DNA of 64,000 nucleotides. Origin: Larimichthys crocea. Lineage: Eukaryota > Chordata > Actinopteri > Sciaenidae. Shown here piece after piece: positions 48,001 to 60,809 of the stretch (the first letter of the stretch is position 1; the number at the start of each line of letters is the position of its first letter). Made by a program: the position numbers and the translations under genes. The DNA is taken from NCBI RefSeq assembly GCF_000972845.2, contig NC_040018.1:8962140-9026139 (forward strand), written 5' to 3'. The notes beneath the pieces were generated by a model. The model was not told the DNA's origin and did not search any database. It worked only from the letters and a program-made list of their open reading frames with translations.

Positions 48001-48794
48001 GTATCCTGCCAGCAGAGAGAAAAGAGTGAATCATAGACAAGGCATAAGATGCCAGCAGGAGGATTCCTGAGAGAGACAATTGAGCATACAGCGCACATGA
48101 AAATACAGAGCACATGAAAAACTGTGGACCAGGATTCCCTCTCTTCCCTCTCCTATCTTCTCTCTTGGCTCTCATCTTGTCCCCCTGTTTCTTCCTGCAA
48201 AGAGGTGAAGCTGAAAGGGAAACACTTGGTGCTCACTTTTCCCCAGGAGAGAGTGAGTGAGGTTTACTCTGCAAGTCCTTGCTCCTAATGTTGGCTTGTA
48301 ATACCTTGTGGGGCTTGAAAAGTCACCTCATTTAAAATTGAGACATGGCTAGAAAAAAAGCAGGTGGAGACGTAAGCGCCTCCAGAGTGGGTCGGCCGGG
48401 ATTTCTGCCACATCCCTCAAAGCTTTAATTAAAAGACTGAGATGATGTAGGAGAGGGACGAGAGAGCAGAGACAAGGGGTCAAGTCGGCTAATCGCTCCT
48501 CCAGAGAGGAGAGATAGAGGCTAATAAATAGCGGAGATAGACAGACAAAGAGAGGGAGACAGAGGAGTGATGAAGGGGAGTTACACTGGATGGATAGAGG
48601 CAGAATAAAAGAACCAATAAAGAAAATCATAAAACAAGAAAAAACAGAGGAATATTCAAACAAGAAAGACGAGAATTGTAATTAGAATTGCATCGCAAAC
48701 TGAGGGAGCAGATTTATCCAACGCCATTTGAAACACATGCAGATAATGAGCAAGATAAGGTTTAATGATGTGTGTGCCGTGTAGCTTGTCTTAC
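45098..48794. other. Intron B-C (3.7 kb), nothing recognised
   Basis: AT-rich with a CT-rich stretch near 46375-46440. Overlapping short frames at 46597-47522 and 47871-48663 lack domain features. No transposon recognised. Confidence 0.55.
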
Positions 48795-48967
48795 CTTCTC
48801 AAAGACAGGCTTGTTATTGTTCACGTCGTCCACGCCCACTATGACCTGAGCTGTGGATGACAAGGCCTGAGGTCCGCCTGAAGCGTTGTCATCTGTCGCT
48901 GTAACGTTGAGGACATATTCAACACCCTGGAGGTGAGGAGGTGGGCTGGAACGCAGACGGATTAAAC
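48795..48967 (-). CDS. Cadherin exon B: linker DVNNNKPVF
   Basis: 173 bases; acceptor TGAAG, donor GTAAGA, phase 1 to phase 0. It reads GLIRLRSSPPPHLQGVEYVL, then NVTATDDNASGGPQALSS and VDDVNNNKPVFEK. The central motif is poorly kept (PPPHLQGVEY in place of LDRE). The linker has NNN for NDN, so one acidic calcium ligand is replaced by asparagine. It joins exon A (DSQK) across an 11.8-kb intron. Confidence 0.93.
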
Positions 48968-49834
48968 CTTCAACCAAAAATAAAAAAATGGAAAAAAAAA
49001 CAGTGGTTAACACACACAGTCAGTCAGCTGTTACTGATATAAAGACAGTTAATACTGGCTATTTGTTCAAACTAAGCTTGAGAAAAACAGGATATCATTA
49101 CAGTGTTTACAGTGGTAACATCCAGCTGGAATTTGAAAATCCAAAAGATACAAACACCTTCTTCAACTGACCTGATTTGACAACATGTTTACCAGATATG
49201 GTAATGAACCATTACAGAACATTGGTTGTTACATTTACGTTTGTTTATAGTTTTTCACTTTTCCCGCTCGATTCAAACAAAGCTCCACTTGAAAATCTCT
49301 TCTCATTTTATCAAATCCATTTTCATTTATTTGGTCCTACACTATTATTAACTACTAGGACCAGAGCAAAGGGAGAACAGGTAAAAAAAAACAGTGGCTT
49401 TCAGTATTTTAGTTGTTAGATCATATTTGGTTGATGTGTTCTTGGTAACTATCTGTGTAACTGAGACTAGCGATGACACCTTCTGTGTCAATCAGTTAGT
49501 CAATATGCTCTTGGCCTAACAAGCATTATTTACATGGGCATGAGGGACATCTGCAGACCTAATTTATTGTATTTTGAGTGAAACTCAACAAATGTACTTC
49601 TGTTTTAATAACTGTATGGTTTTAGTCAGCTACACTACATTGGTCCCCAACCTCAGGACAGAAGAACGAGTAAATAAAGTTTATTTTGATGCAACATGTG
49701 CATACTTTGAATTTCTACCTGATGAACCTCAATGATGAACTGATAACGTTACTGGTTTTGTTTTAGTGTTAATTTTGTTGGTTAGCCTGCTGATCTTCCA
49801 TTTAGCACATTTTGTGGCTACGTGGCTTCTTGCC

Positions 49835-50370
49835 CAGTCGACTAATCACCGATTATTTTTTCGATTAGTCGACTAATCGGATCATATGTAAATTGACTGT
49901 CCCGGAGAGGGGTGGATGGGCGGGCGCTGTAAATATCGCAGACGGAGCCGTGAGCCACCTTCGCCCCCGAATCTTTCCATGCCGACCCAGAGCCGCCACG
50001 GAGGAAATGCGCCCGGCGGAGGCCAGTCAGTGCCGGGGAGAGGTCCCACGAGGGGATCCTCCCGCACCGTGCGGCCGTCCCTGACCTGTCGAGTTCAATC
50101 CCCCGGGTGGACTGCGCAGAAGTTGCAGAAAAAAATCACGGTGATTGGTTAAAATTGCAACACCGCCCTGAATTCACGGGGATTCACTGAAGTTGCGTTG
50201 AAGTTGCAAATCGCAACATTCCTGGAGGGTCTGTGTTATGGTATCATTTACGCAGTTTCGAGAGAAAAGCAAAGTTAAAAAAAAACAAAAAACGATGCGT
50301 CGACTACTAAATTAGTTGTCGACGATTTTGTTCTAAGTCGTGACTAATCGACTAATCGTGGCAGCCCTAT
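49835..50370 (+). mobile_element. hAT-like non-autonomous element, copy 2 (other end truncated), with 28S rRNA-like core
   Basis: It begins within the AGTCGACTAATCACCG subterminal repeat, lacking the first 28 or so bases seen in copy 1. It runs through the GC-rich core and continues to a full right end GACTAATCGTGGCAGCCCTA. Combining what each copy retains, the family has inverted ends TAGGGCTGCCAC and subterminal GTCGACTAATCG palindromes, typical of hAT elements. It is about 17.5 kb from copy 1 and in opposite orientation, within the same gene. Confidence 0.78.
49899..50119 (-). other. 28S rRNA D2-segment-like sequence inside copy 2
   Basis: Minus-strand sequence matches the same rRNA-like block as copy 1: CTGCGCAGTCCACCCGGGGG-like start, GGGAGGATCCCCTCG, TTTCCTCCGTGGCGG, GCGAAGGTGGCTCACGG, TTTACAGCGCCCGCCC. 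Both copies share the missing hairpin arm, so capture and deletion happened before the family spread. Confidence 0.8.
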
Positions 50371-51460
50371 ATTAGTTACATTAGAAACATTGAGGGACAG
50401 CCAGGAGTAACTGTGTCAACATTAAGCTTCATTTTATGTTTTGACATTTGACAGATTTTAATTCCATCTTAGTTGCAATAAGTACTGGACTGTGCCAGTG
50501 TAACTGTGAAAGTTGAAAATTCTGGGTCGACATTGATTCAGCTTATCATACTAAACAAAGGCTATAACAAATAATCAAGGCTGACTTTGCAGACAAAAAA
50601 AGGATCTCTCACATCCTCACGTGAAGATCAACTGTGTTAGTAGGAAAGAAGATGGAGCTGAAGTGTTCCCATGTCCCTCATCTCGTCAGTATTTTCATTG
50701 AAGTGAAGCCTCAACATGCACTGAAGTGTCTGTGATCTTAAATGGAGGCTAAGGTTTGTGGGTTTAGTGTTTTGTTTCTTTTGTTTGTCTTATGTCTGTG
50801 GTAAATGACTGAACACATGCTTGGAAAACAAATTCTTAAGAGCAAATCATCATTACTGAGTTTTTGAATAAAATAAGACCTTACACGAGACACTCGCTTG
50901 TTAAAGGGGACATTTTTTAAAGGTCTGAATGACAGAAAATTTCAATTTTTGGTAGCAAGAGATGCTTAATAAATGAAAAAAACACTCAACTACAGATTCA
51001 ACTATCACTGATCATCTGTGGATACAGTACTTTTGAGATGTGAAATCTATATAATGAAATTATAAATATGCAACACAATCAACATGTTGCCATAGAAAAA
51101 GGAGTACCGGGCTGAAAACGATCCCTAACACTCAGCTTTAGCAAGGGCGCATTAGTGTCTTCTTGTAAATATAGAAAAAAAAAGCAAAGCCTAGATAGAG
51201 AACGGTCTTTCTTATTTTAGTTCTTCATTCTGAGAGAGATTTCATTAATTATGGCTACACAACATATGAATAGTTAAAATGATTGGTATTCCCTTTAAGC
51301 GCCATCATTCTGGCATTCCATTTCATCCCTTCTCTCGTTCTCTCTTACTGACTCACTCTTTCAGTCTGGTGTAGGCGTCTCATCTGCATCCCACTCTCTG
51401 CTTTGAATGACTCTCTTCCACTCTGTATTCATCTCACCCTTCGGTGCTCTGTTTACTTTG

Positions 51461-51502
51461 TCTGTGTGCGTGTGTGTGTGTGTGTGTGTGTCTGTGTGTG
51501 TG
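51461..51502. repeat. (TG)n microsatellite, interrupted
   Basis: About 20 TG units with CG and TC interruptions. Confidence 0.95.
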
Positions 51503-51895
51503 GGCTAAAAGTGCAGACACACTTATTACATCCTCCTTATCTTCAGAGGCAGGGGGCAGGTGCTATGGCTGTCATGTGTTCATTTGGTTGCTGTTTCACA
51601 AGAGCCTGAAATTGGAATCATATGTATGCTTATCATAGATACATGTGTGTGCCTGTACTATTCATCCTTCTATCTCTGTTTACCAGAGCAAGGAGACAGA
51701 TGAGGCAGATTACATCCAGACAATATATGATTTTGGATTTTTTTATGTGTGTGCATCCATAGCTATTGCACCAACATGACACATGTGTCTTAGAAATTAA
51801 TGATAAAGGAAAGCAAATGTTGTACAAGCTTTTAATGTTTGAACTGCACATGTACAGTATGTCCCTTATGTTTGCCTTTCAGCGTCCACAGGCAC

Positions 51896-51898
<3 letters not shown>

Positions 51899-51928
<30 letters not shown>

Positions 51929-51934
51929 TGTGTG
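51899..51934. repeat. (TG)n microsatellite
   Basis: About 18 TG units with one TC interruption. Confidence 0.95.
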
Positions 51935-52040
51935 TTGTTGCACAAGAGATGGAGGATTGCCATAGAGGGGGTGTCTGCCTTGCGGTGTTTGTCACAATGG
52001 ATGGTTCCCTGGCACTGCTGTCTATGGTTAAGGGTATGAG

Positions 52041-52043
<3 letters not shown>

Positions 52044-52084
<41 letters not shown>
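52044..52084. repeat. (GT)20 microsatellite
   Basis: Perfect run of about 20 GT units, followed by an A-rich and then GA-rich stretch. Confidence 0.96.
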
Positions 52085-52087
<3 letters not shown>

Positions 52088-55000
52088 AAAAAAAAGATAA
52101 AAATAGACAGGGGTGGAAAGAGAGAGAGAGAGGGAAAGATGATTCCAATTTACAGTCGTAGAGGTGTAAGGGGAAGAAGCTTTGCCTCAAGAAAGACGTG
52201 TCACATACATTGTGTCAGACACATATAAATGCATAAATATGCTCATACACACACAACTACACAGTAAAATACACACAAAGGCACACATACACTTATATCC
52301 AGCAAACGCTGCTGCAGAGGTTTATGCCGAGTACAATGATGCCCAGAAGTGGGTGTTTATAGGCCAGGCTGCAGCCAGCCACACAACTGAGGGGATATTT
52401 TGCTAAAGCTTGTATGTGGATAATTAATATGCCTCATAACCTAATTTAATGTCGTGTTATTTCACAGGGACAACATTTTGAGTTAAGGGAATGGGGATTT
52501 TGTGGTTTAACACAAATTCACCACATGCCTGCAGTTTCAGGTCATTTTCAGTTTTTTTCATTCTGTAAATTTGACCCATTTTTTTTTACATCATTCTGCG
52601 GCACAGTGCTGACATGCTCTGTCAGCTCGGAGTTTTGAGTCTTTACCGCTATGAAACACAAATGCCTTTAATATTAAACATACAAACAGCATAATTTCTA
52701 AATGGCTCCTGCTAGGTTGCCTACATTTTGACATTTTGAGGATCAGCCAGTGCCATTGGAACTGTGCTACACAAAAGAAGCAGATGGCAAACAGGAAGCC
52801 ATCCACAAATTCCTTGAGGAATTTGTCACATTAAATTATGTGAGAATTTAGTCTGTGCTACATTATTAAAACACAGCATCACAGGGCTTTGCTTTTGTGT
52901 GTTTGTTATTCCCAGTGCCAAGTTGATATATTGTCAAGCTCACAGGAAACCTGGCTACTCCGTCCCAGACAGCGATACTCCTTTGTGATTCACTGATATA
53001 AAAAATAAATAAAGAAAATAAACATACTTAATTTGAATGTTCTTAATATTAATAGCATAGATAAATCTAAGAATGTAAGACTGTCCCCTAACAGATGTTT
53101 ATATTGGACATGTTCCCTGTCCCCAGGAAGAAAGGACAGCCACTGCATTTGCAGGACCAACTCTCGATACAATACCATAACAATGCCTTATTTGATATGT
53201 ACCTTTGAGGAATATACACATATTTTTCAACCAAGCCCTCTAGTCTTGGTGTTGAATCTCAGGCCTCCACCTCTCCAGCCTTTACCAACATTAGGATATA
53301 CTGTACCATTTGGACCTACACTTTTTAACCACCATCAATTTGTGCCCATACTTTATCCACCTGTTATGCTGTCTTGTGTAAGTACAGTAATACACTAGAC
53401 AGCAGCATCAATATGACTAGTCTCTGCAGATATCTGCATATGAATGTAAAATCTGTAGGCAAGAAGAAGGGACCTGATTTCCGTTTGTATTTTTTGACGT
53501 AGTATTGACCAATGACTTTTGGTCACTTTTCAATACATGTTTCATTTTTCTTCCAATTATTATTGTTTCCAGCGAGCCTCTCATCATTTAACAGAAAAAA
53601 ATACATGAAACAAACAGCACCAGGATTAAATAACAAGTGCAACTTTTCCAGCCATGTGGCAAGTTCAAACCTGATGGCAAGTTCGCACCTTTCTGCCATT
53701 AGCCGACTATCACACTGTTAATAATCAAAGGGAAGGTCTCAACACCAGGTTTCAGCATTGATTTTCACAATGAGACTATATTCATGACTTTGTACCATTA
53801 TGCAAACCAAAAACTTGAAAACGATTACAAAGTTTCAGGGCGTCCCTGTAACCATAGTAACTCACTGTTAATACCCAATATCAGAACAACTGAGTGGTAA
53901 CCATAGTAACGCACTGTGCCAGAGGGGAGGGAGAAACGCTGAATGAAGCCAGTACATGTGAAAATAGTTAATTGCGTGGGTCTCGCAGTCATTGTGTGTG
54001 AGTTGGCAGCCCCTGAGCCGGTCAGTCAACTTAACACCGTACCCCGAGTGAAGAGTGAGCAACAAAAAGTGAAAGTGTGGCCCCCCTATCAGTTGTGGCC
54101 CTGAACAATCGCACAGAACGCTTATGCCAGGGCCTCACCCTGAGAGGAGGCCATGCTAGCTAAGCAGCTTAACTTTAACGCAGATGGTCCGTGTTCAGAT
54201 CCCGCCCTGGTGCGGGTCACGCACATGCACGCTGTAAACAATGCCATTGGCTATAGAGTGTGACAATCTGCCAATAAAAATATCAGCCCCCCGCACATTT
54301 CTTTTCTCCTCAGATCTACATTGATCTCATAAACGGCCTCTGTGAGCTCAATAGAAATCATGATGGAAACACTTTTAAAGACCCAGGCCAAATTCAATAT
54401 TTAACTGGAAGTCTATTCAGCATACTTAGTGTCTAAGGCATAAACAATGACCTGTACACAAGCCTGCATCACCTTTCTTTGCATTTCAACCGCAACACCG
54501 CTGTATCCTCTCCTCCAGTACAAACTAGTCTGTGTATGCAATTCACTCTGTTCCTTCCTTGGTGATGCAGACCAGACTTTTAATAATCAACACTCAGTCA
54601 GTGTTTGTGTTGCTAACTTTCAGTTCCCAGTTTGGCCACAGCAGCAGCTGGGTGTATCCAAGCCAAACCACCTATCTGGACACCTTTACTAAAAAAACAT
54701 TTCCACGATTTCCAAACAACAGAAACCTGGATGTTTTATTTCCGAATTCTCATTATACAAACCCAAATAGGCTATTGTATGGTGCATGGCTAGGGCTGAT
54801 AGGGGTTGCATTGTAGAATGGGCTTACAAGAGATCATGATAAATAAATAAAAACAGGAGTTACAATGAGGCCAAAATTAGAACAATTGTTCTAGCAATCG
54901 ACTTGGGTCAATACATCCAGTCACAAAAAATAAATACATAAATTAACTATCTGTTTAAATATGGATTAGTCCAATACTACAATTAAAGTTGACATCTATT

Positions 55001-56978
55001 TGCACGTTAGGATGTATTAATATGAATAATAATGGCAAGTGGTACAATAGGGGCTTAGTATACAGTAAGTGTTATGTGTGCCCATACATGACATGTGTCG
55101 ATGTTGTAGCACTGTCTTCACAGGTGCTTTATAAAAAGGTTAGCCCACTTTAAAAAAAAGAAAGAAAAAGAAGACTGAGACTACACTTGCTCTGAAATAA
55201 AGGCTAATGTTTTGAGCAGGTTCAAACGGTTTACCATGATCAGAATGGTAAATATCAGCACAGCTGAGGCGAGTGGAAACTACATTTTTAGCAGGTATTT
55301 GATCAGAGAGCAAACCTTTGGAGAAATTTAAATATTTGTGCTGAATAAATGGTTAATGGATCATAATTTATCCTGAGTGGGACATAAATGTCTGTACCAA
55401 ATTTCATAACATGTCAAGTTCTTTACTGTGTAAATATGCACAGGAAGGTGTACAGTAATGATAAAATCAGTGTCAGTGAGCTTGAGAACTTAATTGGTTA
55501 CTGGTCCAATAGTTAGAGATATTTCACTAAAAACACAAATGTTAAGATCATGGTGGTATCCACCATGTGCCACCAAATTCTGTGGCAATTTATCTGACAC
55601 ACACACATTTACCTGATGAGATATTTGACTGGGTGTGTGTACTGCCACCAGCAAATTACAGGAAAATCAGGGAAACACTAAAGACATTCGGAATAATCCT
55701 CTGGGGACAATCATAAATGTCTAAATAAATGTAATGGCAATCCATCTAATAGTTGTTAAGACATTTCAGTCAATAATAGTTTTACATTGCCATCCCGTTT
55801 TATTTGCCGACTTTGAGATATTCACAGATTTCTGCCTCCACTCTGATAGAATGGAGGTGAACAGATCCATAAATAATCTACAGACCTCAAAGTGAAAACT
55901 CTCCGTTGAAAGTGTCTATGAAAACTGTTGGCTCTGTGTGCTCTGTGGATTATGAATGTTGTTGTTTATTGCCCTGAGCGCCTCAAATGAAATTCCATTC
56001 ACCTCAGTAGTAGTGTTGGAATGAAGACAGAAATATTCCTCAAAGCATTTTAATTAACACCATCTCTGGTGTGTGATTTTTTTAAACTAATTTTACAGTA
56101 ATTTCAGTGGACAGACCTTTTACATCAGTAGAAGCAGTACTGCAGTAGTAAAAGTAGCCACAGTAATGGTAGCAGTAGGTTTTGCAGTAGTGATGGATAG
56201 ACGTAGTAGCAGTAGTCATACTAAAAAATAAAGAAGTTGGACTCTTGCCTGGTAGAATGGTGAATTAGAATTTTATAAAATTCATAAAATAAACAAACAA
56301 ACACGTATATCCTCCAAATATGCATTAAGAGTGTAAGGACTAGTCCACCCTACTCTCTCTCCACCCACACTGCTTCAACAGCGCTAGGGAGTGCACTCAT
56401 GCTTAATGAATTGAGACAGAAGGCCAGATAAATGTGACCAGTTCACTAAAGGCAGCAGGCAGACACAGAGAGGCCACAGCCTGCTTGCTGTGTTACATAT
56501 ACAGGGAGCACCGGAGGCGCCCTGTAGTCCGATCCCTACTTTACTCTGCCTCTGGTTGGCATAAACATCTAATAGGGCCTAAAAGCCTTAGATGAGAGCA
56601 ACACATGCTGGGTAAGTGGTTGAAAATGGGACATGGAAAAGGTTTTAGGACATTCCAAGAACAAAGCATACAGCGAGCGTCTCTTCTAATCTATGAGATA
56701 TGTGTCCCTGTAGTATGGGTTACGGCTGTGTGTGTGTTCAGTATGTGTGTCTCTGGGTGTGTTGACCTGTATGTGTGTGAGATGCATACATGCATGTTTG
56801 GTGCTGTGTGTAATTCTTTGTATACACGCAGGTGGTTGTTCATGTTATGGTTGTTTCTGGGTATATCTAAATATGTGTGTATGTGTACAGTATGTGTCTA
56901 ATGTGTAACAGCATGTGCGCATGTTTTTGTCGAAACGTTATGTGTATGTGAAAGAGAATATTTATTATGCAGTAAAAT

Positions 56979-57012
56979 GTGTGTGTGTCTGTGTGTGTGT
57001 GTGTGTGTGTGT
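56979..57012. repeat. (GT)n microsatellite
   Basis: About 17 GT units with one CT interruption, within a longer GT-rich neighbourhood (56720-57012). Confidence 0.95.
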
Positions 57013-60000
57013 TGCAGCCAACAGGGCCAGCACATATCATCGCTTATCAGAGATGGAGAAGATGTTTCCTCGGGGGTCAGTGAGCAGCCGTCACTTCGCA
57101 TAAAGGCAGCCAGAAGGGAGGAAGAATAAGAACGAAGCAAGGGATAGATGAGAGATAACAAAGAAGATGGAGGAGAAAGGGGTGGAGGGTAGGAGGAGAT
57201 GGACCGAGGGTGTGCCTCTACTAGTCAGTATCGTGCCAAAAAATTCCAAGTGATGATAGAGTGACAAAAAAGAAGAAGGCGGCGCTATAAAACACAACAG
57301 TTTAGGAAGTGGAATAGCACGGTAGAGAAAGAGAGAATAACAATATATTTGCCAGAGGGAACTATGGGAGAAGAATGAGGGCAAAACAACGTGGGCTTGT
57401 TACATAAAGCTGGGATCACATGCGGGTCAGCACATCAGACCAAACAGTAGATAGGAGGCAAGCAGTTCAGGAGAAAAAACTAAATAATAGAAATAAAACA
57501 AGGCAACAGGACGGCCAATGCTACAACAACGGTTATCTAGCAGTCTTCACTGCCTCCCTCTCAAAGAAATACTCTTTTCTGAAATGCCATAAAACTTAGC
57601 TGAGAAAAGAAGGAGTTGATCGAAGCCTATTTATTGGTGCCAGCATTTCCCCTTAGCTGTCAGTAAATACTTCCTCCCCTCCAACGGAGCGGGTGTTTCT
57701 GTATTTATGGGTTTTAATAGGAAGAGCGTGATCATCATATTGACCGGTCTGCTCAGATCCTAATGGGCGCCTTAAATCTCTGGGAAACACACTGTATTCT
57801 GGGGTGAGTTACAGGCAAATTAACATGGAGAGGGAGGCCGGCAGAGCTGCTCCTGCCGGAAGGGAGGAAAACAATCGCTTGAATGATTGTCGGACATTTA
57901 GGATGAGTAAGGGGGGCGGCAATGAGAGGGGAGAAGAGGCAATAAACGATTTTCATCAGTAGCAGGGAGAGAATGAGATGGGGTTGGAGAGGGTGGGAGG
58001 AAACCAATGTGTTCGCCTTCCATTATGAGAATCATAAAACAGTTTTAATGACCAAATATTGGGCTCTTTGAAACAAGATATTGGATCATATTACACGTAT
58101 TATGGTGTCACACTTTGGCTCACACACTTTGATGCAGACAAATTGTGTAGTGCCTTTGTGTGCATCTGCATTACGCTGACTTTCCACTGTGTGTGCACAA
58201 GTCTAAATATGAGTGGTGGATTTACTGTAAATCCATCGCTTCTAAAGGTGTGCTTAATCAGGACATGTGCTGTGATAATACAGAAAAAAATGTAGCAGCA
58301 CAATCGAAGAAGCTCAGTATTGTGCTGCAAATTTGGAATTTTGTATATTGGCTGTTTTACCTCACATTTTGTACACTTATAAAGAGGCCAGATTCATGTC
58401 TGACAAAGGAATTAGCTGAGTCAAACCACCACTGAACAGTTTCCTCCTGTGTTTTTGGTCTCATTTGCAGTTTCAAAGCTTCTACCATGCTGCATTATTT
58501 TATTAATTCTTGTTCAAGACCAAAACCAAAGAATATTACACCTTAACAGACAGATACACATTTGGTGCTCGAGTGAGTATTTAGGGCAGTAAAGTCAGTG
58601 TATTACAGACCAGAATAAACTACAGTATCTGTGTTCATGTGTCACTAATGTGTGTCCATCATTTGTGGAAACAATGGAGCTCTGTGGTACAGGGAGAGGG
58701 ATATATCAGGTTATGGATTCACAGGATATACATAGTCTTGGTCTTGTCTTAGGATTTGTTGACAGTAAGAAAAACATCACCAGGCTTATCCTTTAAAAAA
58801 GGCCCTGCAAACCCATGGTTTCGGGACTGTGTGGGTGTGCACAGACTGTGTTTGACTGAGACCTCTCTGACTCTGCTGTAAATTTTGTTGTGCCTATTAG
58901 GTTGAGCTCTGATCTAATTAGCCACCTGTGTTGGGATTCAGGGCCTTCAAGTCAATAATCAAGATTCCAAACCCAGGTCTTTTCCTCTGAAGATATTTTG
59001 ACATATTACAGTGGGAAAAGCACAGGTACAAATACTGAAATTAATCATGACTGAATTCCATTTAGCTGCTTCAGTTTGAGGGTCCTGGCATTGTGCATTC
59101 TGGCTCGCTTACTGGGATGGAGCCATTGTTACCATTATCCATAACAGCTGCTATTGTTTAAGGTCTATTGGCTGGTTCTAGATGATAATAAAATCTAAAG
59201 TTTTGCTACTTTTTACTTGTTTCAAACCAACAATGTGAAGACATCACCACAAGATGTATTTTCAGACTTCTTATACACTAAACAGTGGTTGCCAACGTGC
59301 AGGCAGAAGACCAGTATCAACCCACAGTACATTTGCTACCAGGCTGTGAGAAAAATTGTATTACTTGGAAAAAAAAAACCCTGAAAACTTAAATCTTTAG
59401 GCTCTCTGTGAGGTAACTGCCTTGAATTTGGTGCTGCCTGTTTGTGATCTTCTTTCATCACTCCCCTTAACGGCCAGAACATGAGGATACTTATTTTACT
59501 ATAAACTACATCATCAGTACAGTAGTTGTATACTGGTTCAGTTAATAAGGAAATAAGGCATAAGGAATGTTGTTCAGAATTTTTTTTTTTTAACTAAAAT
59601 AAATAAATGGCTTAATCGATCAATGTGGACTAAGTACCATTAGTGTGAATAGACACACTAGCATCTAAATTGCTGACCAGAATGTACATGGAGTCATAAA
59701 CACAAATTTAGCAGGCGAATCAGAAGTTGCCTGACATCCAGACAGAATTTGAACTTTGCCTTTACATGTGACGTTTAATACAAAGCCGTTCGATCTAGGA
59801 ACGCAAACTTGGAATAAAAAGTTAACCTTTAATGAGCGATGACAGGCAGAAATTTGGTCAATGTGACCACATGCAAATTAGAGCCGAACAATAAAAAATG
59901 GCAAAGCAAAGCCTGCGCTCATCATCTGATAGACGATGGAATCGAGTTATAAGCTACAAGTCTTCTCCCCGCTCGATAAAATGACCGCCACTATCAGCTG

Positions 60001-60809
60001 ACAGTGAATGTCATTGCTGGTGAACAGAGGAAATTGTGCCTTGAAGTTTTGAGTAATTGAATTTGTAAAAGTCATCATATTACCCTATAATATGATATGC
60101 AGATTCAGAGGGGGTTGTAATTTACAAAAGGGTCGAACCACTATGAAACTGCCACCACTCCCCTATCCCTTTTACCGCACAGAAACACACACACATACAC
60201 ACTGCGTCATTAACGCAGTTTCCCATTTCACATTGCTTCTGGCATTGCTGCTCCTGCCTCAGAGGAGGTTGAGATGTGTGACTATAAACCTCAGATGATA
60301 TTTTGTTACAAAGTCAGTGTGGAAATGCACCTCACACATTGGCTGATTACTCTAACGTCTCCATGACACGACCTGTCAGGATTTAAATATCCTTGACAAA
60401 GCTTCTTGCAGTATAAGAAGGGGCTGGTGAAGCATCCTCATCCACAGAATAATGAACACGGTGAAGGACATAAAACTATATGCACTATGTGAAGCATATT
60501 GTCAAGATCCTCTGAGGCACACTTGACAAACTGCAGAGCGTTTACATTTATACAGTGTACATATATATAGCAGGGAGAGCAGGCAGGGTGAAAATAACTG
60601 CAGAAAAAAAAGCAATCTTTGTGGATATTTCATGATTTGGGCTAAATGTATGCAAGTGAATAGCAAAATAACAACAGGAATGTTGGAACATGAAAATACA
60701 CACATGTCTGTTGGCACTGCTTACAAATTCATTAATACTTATGGAATGAGAAGATTAAGAGAGCAAAGGACAGATGATTTGAAAAAAAAAAAAAATCAAC
60801 ATGTCTAAC

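Larger units (their letters stand above)
48968..60809. other. Intron A-B (11.8 kb)
   Basis: Holds the second hAT-like copy and four GT microsatellites, listed separately. From 52400 to 60800 I see almost no recognisable transposon. There is one tRNA-like patch near 54150-54215 and short low-complexity frames. No exon or RNA gene is supported. Confidence 0.55.

Noticed and set aside
51403..52190. Open frames encoding Cys/Val or Thr/His repeats
   Set aside because: They are translations of GT/CA microsatellites.
54130..54220. tRNA-like sequence (TAGCTAAGCAG A-box-like, GTGTTCAGATCCC B-box-like)
   Set aside because: The T stem (CCGTG / CCCGC) does not pair and no acceptor stem can be formed; at most a decayed tRNA-derived SINE.
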